Position numbers and translations under genes: made by a program. Positions 17,464 through 26,464 of a stretch of 64,000 bases of DNA are shown one piece after another. Under the pieces are notes generated by a model. That model saw only the letters and a program-made list of their open reading frames with translations. It was not told where the DNA came from and did no database searches. The stretch's first letter is position 1. Every line of letters starts with the position of its first letter. Source of the stretch: Anaerolineales bacterium (GTDB lineage Bacteria > Chloroflexota > Anaerolineae > Anaerolineales > Villigracilaceae); the NCBI GenBank assembly GCA_014860745.1, contig JACZJC010000064.1:1-64000 (forward strand). Reading direction: 5' to 3'.

Positions 17464-17496
17464 AAAATACTCCGAGCGAAAGCTCGGAGTATTTTT
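17463..17496. terminator. Bidirectional terminator hairpin
   Basis: 15-bp stem AAAAATACTCCGAGC / GCTCGGAGTATTTTT with a GAAA loop. A-rich and T-rich ends serve both the lipoprotein gene (+) and the converging small membrane gene (-). Confidence 0.92.
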
Positions 17497-17508
17497 GCCG
17501 AAGCAGAA

Positions 17509-17787
17509 TTACGAAGCAGGCGGGAGTTGTTCGTCGCTGGCGGGCATGGCTCCCGGTTTCTTGCGGAGCAGGAAGAAGCCGGTCACGATTGGCACGAGGA
17601 TGAAAATGACGGAAAGGCAGAGCAGGGCATAGCCCGCCGTGGGGGGCATGGGCTGCTGCACACCACCCAGCTCGTAGGTCCCATTTCCGGTTACGCCGCC
17701 AAACCCCATAATGCAGGTAAACAAACTGCAACACGAACACAATAACGCGAGGACGATGGTAATAATCATGCTGGTGTTCTTATTCAT
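17509..17787 (-). CDS. Small two-TM membrane protein, unknown function
   Basis: 92 aa from ATG 17787 (AGGAGA just upstream). Two hydrophobic helices flank a Gly/Pro-rich loop (GFGGVTGNGTYELGG...MPPTAG), and the N-terminal helix is cysteine-rich (LLCSCCSLFTC). The C-terminus is Lys/Pro-rich. I do not recognise the family. It shares the hairpin at 17463-17496 with the converging lipoprotein gene. Confidence 0.65.
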   Translation of the reverse strand: MNKNTSMIITIVLALLCSCCSLFTCIMGFGGVTGNGTYELGGVQQPMPPTAGYALLCLSVIFILVPIVTGFFLLRKKPGAMPASDEQLPPAS

Positions 17788-17867
17788 TGAAATTCTCCTG
17801 TTGAATTTTATTTTAGTATACAAAAATTAAAAATGGGATGCAAGGTGGAACCTGCATCCCATTGGTA

Positions 17868-20492
17868 CTAACTTCTTAACTTTGCGCCGACGGTCTGTTC
17901 CAGCCGTTTGACGATCTTGTTGCGGATCGCCGCGGCCTCGGCGTCGGTCATCGTTTTGTCCGATTGATACGTGAGACTGTACGCCAGTGACTTCTTCCCA
18001 GCTCCGATTTTTTCATCCACATACACATCGAACAAGCGGACGTTGGTGACGGTCTTTCCGCCCGTTTGCCTGATCAATGCTTCGACGGCAGCGGCTTCCA
18101 CTGAAGCATCCACGATGACAGCAATGTCTTCATAAATGGGTGGTGTCTCAGGGACGGCTTTGATTCCGTAGGTGGGATTTAGTTTTCGCAATAGGTCGAG
18201 GTCAAATTCTGCGACGATGATGGGGGAGTCACCAAACTCAAACTTCTCCTTCGCCAGCGGATGCAATTCACCGAAGACGCCCACAACCTTTCCATTCACT
18301 TTGACTTCGGCGGCTTTGCCTGGGTGCAGGTAGGGAGTGGATTCGGCGGCAGTGTAGGAAATGTCTGTGAGGCGCAGCCCGCTCAAAAGGAGTTCGAGGC
18401 GTCCCTTCATATCGAAGAAATCAAAATTGGGCGCGTCTTTTACATCCCACGCAGAAGCGAGGCGGGCACCTGTCATCACGATGGCGAGTTTGTGCGGCTC
18501 GAAAGGCAGATCATTTCCGTTGGGCTCGAAGACGGAACCGACTTCGAAGAGTGCAATCGATTCGGCGCGGGCATTTTTCTCTGCGATCTCAAGCACGGAG
18601 GTGAGCAGACTGCGGCGCAGAACGCTGCGCTCGGGCGCGATGGGATTGGCGATGCGGACATGGTCGGATGCGAGACCCGACCCTACAAGACGCGCTTCGC
18701 GTTCGGGTGAGGTCATGCGATAGGTGACGATTTCCTGCAAACCAACGGCGACGAGCAGATCGCGCAAATGTTCCTCCCACTCGTGGACGGGGTTTCCAAC
18801 CTGCGGAGGAAGGGCATCGGCCATGCTGGTGGTGGGGATGTTGTCGTAGCCGTAGCTGCGCGCAACTTCTTCGAGCACATCGGCAAGACCGACAACGCCT
18901 TCATCAATATCCATGCGATGATCGGGCGCAGTGACTTGTAACTTGTCACCTTTTATTTCACACTTGAATTCAAGGTGGGTGAGAAGTTCAGCGATCTGTT
19001 GAAGTGTGAGGTCAATGCCAAGCAGGCGTTTGACATCCTGCGAGGTGACATCCACAACGGAATCTTTTGGCTTGAGTGGATATGCATCTACGAGGTCTGG
19101 TGCAACTGCGCCGCCAGCCCATGCTGCCATGTATTGAAGTCCGCGTTTGACACCTTGCTCCGCGAGGGATGGATGCACGCCGCGCGAGAAGCGGAAGGAT
19201 GCTTCAGAGGGAAGATTATGCTGTTTGGCTGTGCGGCGAATGTTGATGAAGTTCCATGCCGCGCCTTCGAGCAGAATGTTGACAGTGCTCTTTCCACGTG
19301 AAGTAATTTTTCCTTGCGGCATTTCACCAGGTTTTGTCTCGATGCCTTTTGCATCCAACACTTCTTTGGAAGCGTCGTACACTTCAGATTCAGAGCCGCC
19401 CATCACACCTGCGAGAGACAACGATCCTTTTTCGTCACACACCAGCACATTTGTGGAAGTGAGCTTGCGTTCGACTCCATCAAGCGTGGTGAGCTTCTCA
19501 CCATCTTTCGCGGTGCGGGTGCTGATTTTGATTTTATTCTTGCCAGCACGTTCTTTGAGTACATCGTAATCAAAGGCGTGCAAAGGCTCGCCAAGTTCGA
19601 GCATGGCGTAGTTGGTCGCGTCCACGATGTTGTTGATGGCGCGGATGCCTGCCAGTTTGAGTCTGCGTTGAATTTGGTATGGACTTGGCTTGATCTCCAC
19701 ATTGCGGATCAACCCAGCCACAAAGCGTGGATTGAGTTCGGAATTGGTGATCTCGATCTCGACCGAATCTGCAACCGATGCGCCAGATGTTTTGAATTCG
19801 ATGGCTGGCTTCATCAACTTCCGGCCAGTGAGCGCGGCGAGTTCACGGGCAATGCCAATGATGCTTGCATTGCGTGCCATGTTCGGCAGAATGGAAATAT
19901 CCAAAACCGCGTCACCGATGTAATCGGCAAGCGGCATGCCTACGGGAGCATCGTCATCGAGGATGATGATGCCGTCGCTCTCGTCTGTGATGCCGAGTTC
20001 CTTTTCCGAGCAGACCATCGAGTACGAGTCCACGCCGCGGATCTTGGCGCGCTTGAGGGTCATCAATACTTGTCCGTCGGCGTGACCGTCGTAAAGCACT
20101 GAGCCTTCTTTTGCGTACGCCACTTTGATCGGCTTTTCGAGTTTGCCTGTGCCTTTCAAGTGGAAGATGTTCGGCGCGCCAGTGAGTACTTCCTGATCTT
20201 GTTTTCCATCGAACACATCAAGCAAGGTCAATTTATCGGCATTGGGGTGCGCCTTCACTTCGCGGATTTCCGCCACGACGATCTTTTCCCTGTCCCATGC
20301 GATGCCGTTCGTCTTGAACTCGTGCTTCGTACTGGAATGCATCCCCTGGGCGGCAGTTTCGGGCATGGGCAAACCGACATAAAGAATCTCGTCCACTTCC
20401 AAACCAGCGAGGGTAAGTTTGCGGGCAATCTCTTCGGCGGTGAGGCTGTTGAGATCAATAAAGTCTTTTAACCAAGATAGAGGTATTTTCAT
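17868..20492 (-). CDS. pheT: Phenylalanyl-tRNA synthetase beta subunit
   Basis: 874 aa, somewhat longer than the usual 790-810. The N-terminal tRNA-binding (EMAP-like) domain lies near residues 70-190 (VVAEIREVKAHPNADKLTLL), followed by the B3/4 editing and B5 domains, a catalytic-like core, and a C-terminal FDX-ACB domain (PPIYEDIAVIVDASV...KSLAYSLTYQS). Works as an alpha2beta2 enzyme with PheS. It begins 7 bases after pheS and has AGGTG before its ATG. Expression is under the T-box upstream of pheS. Confidence 0.95.
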   Translation of the reverse strand: MKIPLSWLKDFIDLNSLTAEEIARKLTLAGLEVDEILYVGLPMPETAAQGMHSSTKHEFKTNGIAWDREKIVVAEIREVKAHPNADKLTLLDVFDGKQDQEVLTGAPNIFHLKGTGKLEKPIKVAYAKEGSVLYDGHADGQVLMTLKRAKIRGVDSYSMVCSEKELGITDESDGIIILDDDAPVGMPLADYIGDAVLDISILPNMARNASIIGIARELAALTGRKLMKPAIEFKTSGASVADSVEIEITNSELNPRFVAGLIRNVEIKPSPYQIQRRLKLAGIRAINNIVDATNYAMLELGEPLHAFDYDVLKERAGKNKIKISTRTAKDGEKLTTLDGVERKLTSTNVLVCDEKGSLSLAGVMGGSESEVYDASKEVLDAKGIETKPGEMPQGKITSRGKSTVNILLEGAAWNFINIRRTAKQHNLPSEASFRFSRGVHPSLAEQGVKRGLQYMAAWAGGAVAPDLVDAYPLKPKDSVVDVTSQDVKRLLGIDLTLQQIAELLTHLEFKCEIKGDKLQVTAPDHRMDIDEGVVGLADVLEEVARSYGYDNIPTTSMADALPPQVGNPVHEWEEHLRDLLVAVGLQEIVTYRMTSPEREARLVGSGLASDHVRIANPIAPERSVLRRSLLTSVLEIAEKNARAESIALFEVGSVFEPNGNDLPFEPHKLAIVMTGARLASAWDVKDAPNFDFFDMKGRLELLLSGLRLTDISYTAAESTPYLHPGKAAEVKVNGKVVGVFGELHPLAKEKFEFGDSPIIVAEFDLDLLRKLNPTYGIKAVPETPPIYEDIAVIVDASVEAAAVEALIRQTGGKTVTNVRLFDVYVDEKIGAGKKSLAYSLTYQSDKTMTDAEAAAIRNKIVKRLEQTVGAKLRS

Positions 20493-20499
20493 AATTCAC

Positions 20500-21558
20500 C
20501 TAAAACTGTTCCAAAAATCTCACATCGTTCCCCCAGAAGTAACGGATGTCGTTGATCTTGTTGCGCAGCATCAACTGGCGTTCGGGTCCCATGCCCCAGG
20601 CAAAGCCAGAGTAGATCTTCGGGTCATAGCCGCCGTTTTGCAGCACAACGGGATGCACCATGCCGCAACCGAGAATTTCAAGCCAGCCTGAATTCTTGCA
20701 GACCTGGCAGCCCTTGCCGCCGCAGACAAAACATTCCACATCCACTTCGGCGGAGGGTTCGGTGAATGGGAAGTACGAAGCGCGGAAGCGCAGCCGCGCA
20801 CCTTCCCCGAACATGCGGCGCACAAAGTCTGCAATCGTACCCTTCAAATCTGCGAAAGTGATGTTCTTGCCAACAGCCAGCCCTTCCACTTGATTGAACT
20901 GAATCTCAGAGCGGGCCGTAATTTGCTCATGGCGGAAGCACATGCCAGGCGACGCAATACGGATTGGCGGAGGATCGTTTGGGTTGGTCTCAGCGAACTC
21001 GCGCATCGCGCGGATCTGTCCAGGTGATGTCTGAGTGCGGAGTAAGATCGGATTGTCACCACGATCACCCGCCTCAATATACATCGTATCCTGCATATCG
21101 CGCGCGGGATGATCAGGTGGAAAATTTAAGAGTTGAAAGTTGTATTCGTCTGTCTCAACCTCGCGCGAGGTATACACCTGAAAACCCATTTCGGCGAGAA
21201 TATCCAACACGTGGCGCAACTGCTGCGTGGATGGATGCAGCCTGCCGATGTTTACCGAACGCCCGGGCAGTGTCACATCCAATTTTTCTTCTTCGAGGGA
21301 TTTTGCCAACGCGGCATTTTTGATCGCCTCAGCACGTTCTGCCAAAGCGGACTCCAGCGCCACTTTCACACGGTTCGCCTCCGTGCCGACAACAGGTTTC
21401 TCTTCCTTTGAGAGTTTCCCCAGCCCGGCAAAGACCTGCATCAACTCCGAACTGCGCCCTAGCATGGAAACGCGCCACGCATCCAATGCGGCCTGATCTG
21501 TGATGGCAGCCAAAGACTCCAGCGCAGATTTTTCGATCTCGTTCAATTTATCCAACAT
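20500..21558 (-). CDS. pheS: Phenylalanyl-tRNA synthetase alpha subunit
   Basis: 352 aa from ATG 21558, chosen because GGAGG precedes it at 5 bases. It has the N-terminal coiled arm, then class II catalytic motifs including DHPARDMQDT and FRASYFPFTEPSAEVDVEC. The cysteine-rich CFVCGGKGCQVC segment is a known feature of many bacterial PheS. It charges tRNA-Phe with PheT. Its leader contains a T-box and an inserted palindromic element. Confidence 0.95.
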   Translation of the reverse strand: MLDKLNEIEKSALESLAAITDQAALDAWRVSMLGRSSELMQVFAGLGKLSKEEKPVVGTEANRVKVALESALAERAEAIKNAALAKSLEEEKLDVTLPGRSVNIGRLHPSTQQLRHVLDILAEMGFQVYTSREVETDEYNFQLLNFPPDHPARDMQDTMYIEAGDRGDNPILLRTQTSPGQIRAMREFAETNPNDPPPIRIASPGMCFRHEQITARSEIQFNQVEGLAVGKNITFADLKGTIADFVRRMFGEGARLRFRASYFPFTEPSAEVDVECFVCGGKGCQVCKNSGWLEILGCGMVHPVVLQNGGYDPKIYSGFAWGMGPERQLMLRNKINDIRYFWGNDVRFLEQF

Positions 21559-21575
21559 ACCTGCCTCCATTATTC

Positions 21576-21634
21576 GTAGGGGCACAGCGAGTCATCATTT
21601 TACTTAATGAAAGTTCGTTTCGCTGTGCCCCTAC
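21576..21634. repeat. Palindromic element with GTAGGGGC ends inside the pheS leader
   Basis: Perfect 15-bp inverted arms GTAGGGGCACAGCGA (21576-21590) and TCGCTGTGCCCCTAC (21620-21634) around an AT-rich centre. It sits between the T-box terminator and the pheS ribosome-binding site. The same GTAGGGGC/GCCCCTAC ends recur at 38311-38371, so it is probably a dispersed MITE-like repeat. Confidence 0.78.
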
Positions 21635-21641
21635 ATAGTAT

Positions 21642-21942
21642 ACAAACAAAAACCTCCCGTCCACAAATGGGACGAGAGGGAATTCTCGCGGTACCACCCA
21701 AGTTAGCCGCGCCTGCCATTTAAGGCTCGCGACTCTCTTTGTGCTGACTAACATCAGCCTCTCGCATAACGTTGAGAAAACGGTTTGCACTACTTGGTTG
21801 GACGAAATTAATTTCGTCCAACGTTCACACAAACGGCTCGAGAGGGAACTTCAACTGATTTCGGTCGAGTGCAATCTCAACAACTGCCTTGCACATCTCT
21901 GGCGGCTTCTGCCAGCTTACTTTCCTCTGTCACAGCCTTTTA
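21642..21942 (-). promoter_or_regulatory. T-box leader controlling pheST
   Basis: Reading the minus strand: a stem I-like start with AGAGGAAAGTA (21928-21918), a perfect hairpin (26-base palindrome at 21797-21822), the T-box core GGGTGGTACCGCG (21699-21687), and a terminator with arms CCTCTCGTCC (21679-21670) and GGACGGGAGG (21662-21653) followed by TTTTTGTTT. This is the classic antiterminator/terminator switch sensing uncharged tRNA, here presumably tRNA-Phe. I could not assign the specifier codon firmly; a TTC lies near 21852-21848. Confidence 0.88.
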
Positions 21943-21954
21943 TTGATTGCTGTA

Positions 21955-21982
21955 ATTATCTGCGGAATCGGGATGATGTCAA
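21955..21982 (-). promoter_or_regulatory. Promoter of the pheST T-box transcript
   Basis: On the minus strand TTGACA (21982-21977), a 16-base spacer, then GATAAT (21960-21955). Transcription would start near 21948, just before the T-box stem I. The divergent -10 box of the GT39-like gene lies at 21987-21992, so the two promoters are back to back. Confidence 0.78.
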
Positions 21983-21998
21983 GGCTTATAATTCGCCC

Positions 21999-23615
21999 AT
22001 GAACCGCAAACTCGACCTCCCCGCGCTTTTGCTTTTCACCGCCCTGCTCTTCGGCGTCATCGTCCGCTTTTACCCAGTGCTTTCGAATGGCTTCCCGCTC
22101 AACGACGGCGGCATGTTCTACACCATGGTGCAGGATTTGAAAGCGAACGGATATGCCCTGCCGCACTTCACAACCTACAACCACGCGGATATTCCTTTCG
22201 CCTACCCGCCCTTCGGATTGTACGTCACCGCGCTTCTTTCCGCGCTCGCGCCGGGTTCCGACTTATGGGCATTTCTTTACCTTCCGGCCTTTGTCAACAC
22301 CCTGTCCATCCCCATCTTTTATCTCTTCGCCAAAGAGACTCTCAACTCGCGTACCCTCGCAGCTCTCGCGGCGATGGTCTATGCACTCGCACCACGTTCC
22401 TTTCTCTGGCAGGTGATGGGCGGTGGAGTCACCCGTTCGTTTGGAATGTTGTTTTTATTGCTGATGCTGTGGCAGGCAAAAAGGTTGTTTAGTACGTCGC
22501 ACCTTGCTCAACAGGAAGAATCTAGTCGAGGGGATATATCTCATTTATCAGAAAAATCTAACCCGTTTGGTGCGACGCACCCTCTCATCCTTACCGTCCT
22601 CTTCGGCGCTGGGACGGTTCTAAGCCATCCGCAGACGGCGTTACATGCCGCTTTGGGCGGCGCGCTCATTTTTCTCTTTTATGGTTTCAACAAACGAGGA
22701 TTTATTTCCGCTTTTTTCGTTGGGCTGGGTGTGGTTCTGCTTACCTCTCCCTGGTGGTTTGCCGTTTTTCAGCAACATGGGTTCGAGCCTTTACTTTCCG
22801 CGGGCCAGACCAGCAAACGGACTCTCGAGTTTTATTTCATTGTTCTCCAACTGCATGGGCCGGGGAATTTTCCCGCCATCCCATTCCTGATTTTCTTTTA
22901 TCTTGGCCTCTGGGTGTCGCTAAAAAAGCGGGAATTTTTTTTCATCACCTGGATCACGCTGGCTTATCTCATCGACCCGCGCGGTGCGGACGGTGTGACT
23001 CTGCTGGCCGAGTCCATGCTGGCGGCAATGGGGCTGCTCAAACTATCTGCGTGGATCAGCCGCTCGCAGGGTGAACAGGCCGGGGTCATATTAATGAGGC
23101 GCAGCGGCCAGGTTTGTGTTTTTGGCGCATTGTCCTGGTTTCTGCTTGTCGCCGCCGTCACCGATTTTCAATTGATAAATACAAGTTTGAAGGACAGGGA
23201 ATTGGAAATGATCGTGTGGGTCAATGCAGAGGCGGGAGAGGGAAATACTTTTTTACTGGCCACGGGGCGCGAGTTTTCGATGTCTGACCCGCTGCAAGAA
23301 TGGTTCCCCGCGTTGACCGGCCAATACAGCGCCACGACCCTGCAAGGACTCGAATGGACGCTGGCGGAAAAATTTTTCCCCTGGTATGAGCAGTTGGCGG
23401 CCTTCCAGCATTGCGCGGATGTGGCCTGTGTGAGTGAATGGTCGACCCGCAATGGCATGGATTACGATTATTTGATCGTGATGATTCCCGATGAGGATGA
23501 CAAAGATGCACTGGCTGATTCCCTGCGCGGCCTGGCGCTTTCCGCCCGCAACTCGGGAATGTATATGCTGGCATATGAATCCGAACGCGCGCTGGTGTTT
23601 GAATATAAAAAGTGA
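21999..23615 (+). CDS. GT39-like multi-TM glycosyltransferase/membrane protein
   Basis: 538 aa from ATG 21999. It has a first hydrophobic helix, then a periplasmic loop with LNDGGMFYTMVQDL, resembling the catalytic-Asp loop of ArnT/PMT-type transferases, then about ten membrane helices. The frame is open back to 21741, but that stretch is the antisense of the pheS T-box. TATAAT ends exactly 6 bases before ATG 21999, so the message is probably leaderless. Residues about 166-193 are encoded by an inserted palindromic repeat (22494-22578), kept in frame. The glycosyl donor and acceptor are unknown. Confidence 0.72.
   Translation: MNRKLDLPALLLFTALLFGVIVRFYPVLSNGFPLNDGGMFYTMVQDLKANGYALPHFTTYNHADIPFAYPPFGLYVTALLSALAPGSDLWAFLYLPAFVNTLSIPIFYLFAKETLNSRTLAALAAMVYALAPRSFLWQVMGGGVTRSFGMLFLLLMLWQAKRLFSTSHLAQQEESSRGDISHLSEKSNPFGATHPLILTVLFGAGTVLSHPQTALHAALGGALIFLFYGFNKRGFISAFFVGLGVVLLTSPWWFAVFQQHGFEPLLSAGQTSKRTLEFYFIVLQLHGPGNFPAIPFLIFFYLGLWVSLKKREFFFITWITLAYLIDPRGADGVTLLAESMLAAMGLLKLSAWISRSQGEQAGVILMRRSGQVCVFGALSWFLLVAAVTDFQLINTSLKDRELEMIVWVNAEAGEGNTFLLATGREFSMSDPLQEWFPALTGQYSATTLQGLEWTLAEKFFPWYEQLAAFQHCADVACVSEWSTRNGMDYDYLIVMIPDEDDKDALADSLRGLALSARNSGMYMLAYESERALVFEYKK
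22494..22578. repeat. Inverted repeat inserted in frame in the GT39-like gene
   Basis: ACGTCGCACC (22494-22503) faces GGTGCGACGC (22569-22578) around an AT-rich centre. It codes a polar, low-complexity stretch (STSHLAQQEESSRG...) between two hydrophobic helices, consistent with a repeat inserted in a loop without breaking the frame. Confidence 0.6.
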
Positions 23616-23648
23616 CAGTCATTTATAAGGCTGTCACTTTCTCTTTTA
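23609..23648. terminator. Bidirectional terminator between convergent genes
   Basis: AAAGTGACAG / CTGTCACTTT arms (23609-23618 and 23631-23640) with a 12-base loop, followed by CTCTTTTA on the plus strand and A-rich flank on the other side. Serves the GT39-like gene and the M1 peptidase gene. Confidence 0.8.
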
Positions 23649-23657
23649 AATCAGGCG

Positions 23658-25151
23658 TTATGGAAGAGGCGGGAGTTGTTCATCGTATAGCCAGGCATCG
23701 AAGAGATCGGTCAGGTCTTTGCCGCTGATCTCCTCAGCCACCTGCATGAAATCCTCGGTGACTGCGTTGCCGAATTTGTAGCGGTCGTAATAGACTTTCA
23801 AGGTTTCAAAGAAAACTTCATCACCGACGGTAAGCCGCAGGGCGTGCAGGGTAAGCCCGCCGCGCAGATAAACTCCGCCGTTGAAAAGATCATCGGCGGC
23901 AGGGCTGCCGGGCGGGGGATAGAATTCTGGATAGGCGCTGACTTCTTCGTACAGGCCGGTCACCCATTCATCCAACCCCTTGTTTCCATATAAGTGCTCT
24001 ACCCACAAGCCTTCACCGTAGGTGGCAAACCCTTCATTGAGCCAGATGTCGCTCCAATCGGCCACACTGACGCTGTCGCCGAACCATTGATGCACAAGTT
24101 CATGTGCCACTACAGCCTCTGTGCCTTCGAGATCTTCCGTGTCCACCATGTCGATGCCAAAGATGGACATGGTCTGGTTTTCGAGAGCGGCTCCGAATTC
24201 CGTGTCCATCACGAGCGCGCCGTACACTTCAAATGGATACTCCCCAAAGATTCCGCTGAAATAATCGATCATTTCTCCCTGCCGCGCGAACGGTTCGCTA
24301 ATCTTATCGGGCAGGCTGGCGGCATAATAATTTCGGATGGGCACGCCGTTTTCCGATTCCATTGTTTCCAGATCGAAATCATTGATGTTGATGGTGGTCA
24401 GGTAGCTGGCCATGGGGTCGCGCACTTTGAATTGATAAGTGGTTGTGTCGCCGTTATCCTTCGTTTCTTCAAGCACACCATTGGCAGCCACTTCATAGGG
24501 TTTGGGAACTGTCACGATGATGGTGTAGATCGCTTTGTCGAGCGGATGGTCGTTGACCGGATAAAAACTGGCCGAACCGTCCGGCTCGCTCAAGACGAAG
24601 ATGCCGCCTTCGTACACGATCCAGCCGGTGGGGAAGGGCAGCGCCTGGGACTCCATGCTGTTTGGGATGCCTTGATATTCCACAACAACGATGAATTCAT
24701 CGCCGTTGTTCAACGGCTGGGATGGGATAACTGTCAACTCCTGGCCCTTGCGTTCGAACTCCGCCGCTTCCTCATTGACCGTTAGGCTGGTCACTTCGAA
24801 CCCGGCAAAATCCAGGTTGAAGCGACTCAAGTCCTGCGTGGCAACAGCCTGGATGGTGGTGACGGCATCCAGATTACTGCTGATCACATCTGTAACGGTG
24901 ATGTCGAGGATGTAGCTTTTTGTGTCGTAGCCGCCGTTGCCAAATCCGGGATAAAGCGAGTCGCCCAGGCCGGGTGAACCGGATTGGGCATCACCTGAAA
25001 TCGGAGGTTCTATGGTGAAGGGAACTTCTGTCGGCTGGATGGTTGGTCCTGCGGTGGGAACATCCGGCCGTATGATGGTATTGCAGGCCAAAACAAATCC
25101 TACGCTGAGGAGGAGGCTGAATCCCATTTGACTGGGTTTTATTTTTCTCAT
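23658..25151 (-). CDS. M1-family metallo-aminopeptidase lipoprotein
   Basis: 497 aa from ATG 25151. It has a signal peptide with lipobox-like VLAC (Cys near residue 23), a Pro/Thr linker, an N-terminal beta domain, then the thermolysin-like domain. Zinc ligands HELVHQ (His350, Glu351, His354) and Glu373 in LNEGFATY fit HExxH-x18-E; GAALENQTM is a variant of the GAMEN motif. The C-terminal helical domain of large M1 enzymes is absent, as in compact two-domain members. Probably degrades peptides outside the membrane. The ATG overlaps the stop of the HD gene by 4 bases. Confidence 0.88.
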   Translation of the reverse strand: MRKIKPSQMGFSLLLSVGFVLACNTIIRPDVPTAGPTIQPTEVPFTIEPPISGDAQSGSPGLGDSLYPGFGNGGYDTKSYILDITVTDVISSNLDAVTTIQAVATQDLSRFNLDFAGFEVTSLTVNEEAAEFERKGQELTVIPSQPLNNGDEFIVVVEYQGIPNSMESQALPFPTGWIVYEGGIFVLSEPDGSASFYPVNDHPLDKAIYTIIVTVPKPYEVAANGVLEETKDNGDTTTYQFKVRDPMASYLTTININDFDLETMESENGVPIRNYYAASLPDKISEPFARQGEMIDYFSGIFGEYPFEVYGALVMDTEFGAALENQTMSIFGIDMVDTEDLEGTEAVVAHELVHQWFGDSVSVADWSDIWLNEGFATYGEGLWVEHLYGNKGLDEWVTGLYEEVSAYPEFYPPPGSPAADDLFNGGVYLRGGLTLHALRLTVGDEVFFETLKVYYDRYKFGNAVTEDFMQVAEEISGKDLTDLFDAWLYDEQLPPLP

Positions 25152-25825
25152 GATGACTCTCTGCCAACTTCGATAATATCTCTCCCGTCCCATTCATACA
25201 TGAACCGGCTGAGGAATTCGACCATGACCCGATGCCGTCCTTCCGCGGCTCGTTTGGCCGTTGGCGTATTCAGCCTGTCTTTCAGCAAAAGCAGTTTTTC
25301 GTAAAAGTGGTTGATGGTGGCGCTTTTGCTGTTTTTGTATTCTTCAAAACTTGCGTGCATTTGCGGCGGGGAATCGGGATCATACATCATTCTATTTTTA
25401 TAGCCGCCATAGGCGAAGGCGCGGCCAATACCGATGGCGCCGATGGCATCGAGACGGTCTGCATCCTGTACGATAAGGCCTTCGAGGCTTTTCATTTTAT
25501 TTTCCACGCCTGCGCCTTTGTAGGAGATGTGCGTGATGATCTCGCAGACTGCCTCGGTGGTGGGAATGTCCACGGAGCAGGACTCAAGCCAGGCACGGGC
25601 GCGAAGCGGGGTTTCATCGCCTGTTTCGTTGAATTTCCAATCGTCGAGGTCGTGGAGCAGGGCGGCGAGTTGGACAATAAATGGATCCGCTTTTTCGTGT
25701 TCGCAGATGGCGAGCGCATTCTTCCACACGCGATGAATGTGCCACCAGTCATGCCCCGAAGAATCGTCTGAAAATTCCTTGCGGATGTAGTCCGCGGTTC
25801 TTTGAATGATGTTCTGTTGATTCAT
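25148..25825 (-). CDS. HD-domain phosphohydrolase (YedJ/YpgQ-like)
   Basis: 225 aa from ATG 25825 (AGGGGA upstream). The metal-binding HD signature is HDWWHIHRVW near residue 27 and AALLHDLDDWKF near residue 60, with ITHISYKG and DADRLDAIGAIG further on, the pattern of YedJ/YpgQ proteins that hydrolyse nucleotides or related phosphates. Translationally coupled to the M1 peptidase gene, though no functional link is evident. Confidence 0.85.
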   Translation of the reverse strand: MNQQNIIQRTADYIRKEFSDDSSGHDWWHIHRVWKNALAICEHEKADPFIVQLAALLHDLDDWKFNETGDETPLRARAWLESCSVDIPTTEAVCEIITHISYKGAGVENKMKSLEGLIVQDADRLDAIGAIGIGRAFAYGGYKNRMMYDPDSPPQMHASFEEYKNSKSATINHFYEKLLLLKDRLNTPTAKRAAEGRHRVMVEFLSRFMYEWDGRDIIEVGRESS

Positions 25826-25881
25826 TCCCCTATTGTCCCACAAAATAATTCGGGCATTATGTAGCGTGGACGGAGCGGCAT

Positions 25882-26451
25882 CTACCCAGCCCCATCAAAA
25901 GCGGATTTAAGCCACGCAACCAATTCCGCATCCACTTCCTTCGCGTCGTTGACATTAACAATGTAATTGCACATACTTCCCTTGGGTTGTTCCACCAGCC
26001 GCGCATTTTTCTTAAAATCTTTTGCGTTGATGCCCACCTCGAAGCGTGTGTTGGTTTTGGGGCCGATCATGGTAAATTGTTTTTTGCGGCGCAGGCTTAC
26101 ATATCCTTTTTTAGGAACGACTTCAAATTCCCCAAACTTTTGGATTTCTTTCATCAATTTGTCGTGGATGGGGCGGAAGCCGGCTTTCGCGCCTGAATAG
26201 ATTTCATCCAGCACTGCGTCTTCCGATTTGCCTTCCGCGGCGCGCGCGCCGTCAGATTGGAAGACAACATGCACAAGCGTGTTGGCGTCTCCATGACCCA
26301 GCCCGAGTTTTTCCTTGAGCATGCCGCGGATCTCGCCGTGTTTGGAGAGTCCGCTTTTTTTCACGAAGCTGGATAGTTCTTTCAGAGACATTCCCGTTTT
26401 TTTCTGGATGTTGTTGATCTGGGTTTGAAGCGCTTTATCAAGAGTGCTCAT
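25882..26451 (-). CDS. DUF4287/DUF5655-type protein
   Basis: 189 aa from ATG 26451 (AAGGAAG upstream). The N-terminal half (INNIQKKTGMSLKELSSFVKKSGLSKHGEIRGMLKEKLGLGHGDANTLVHVV pattern) matches DUF4287, and the C-terminal half with IHDKLMKEIQKFGEFEVVPKKGYVSLRRKKQF matches DUF5655. Both are uncharacterised, cytosolic, often stress- or nucleic-acid-associated families. It overlaps no neighbour and is preceded closely by the DUF1761 gene on the same strand. Confidence 0.75.
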   Translation of the reverse strand: MSTLDKALQTQINNIQKKTGMSLKELSSFVKKSGLSKHGEIRGMLKEKLGLGHGDANTLVHVVFQSDGARAAEGKSEDAVLDEIYSGAKAGFRPIHDKLMKEIQKFGEFEVVPKKGYVSLRRKKQFTMIGPKTNTRFEVGINAKDFKKNARLVEQPKGSMCNYIVNVNDAKEVDAELVAWLKSAFDGAG

Positions 26452-26464
26452 GTAGTCTTCCTTG

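Noticed and set aside
21741-21998. N-terminal extension of the GT39-like gene by 86 codons
   Set aside because: This stretch is the complement of the pheS T-box and its promoter, and TATAAT lies directly before ATG 21999. The extension has no membrane or domain pattern.
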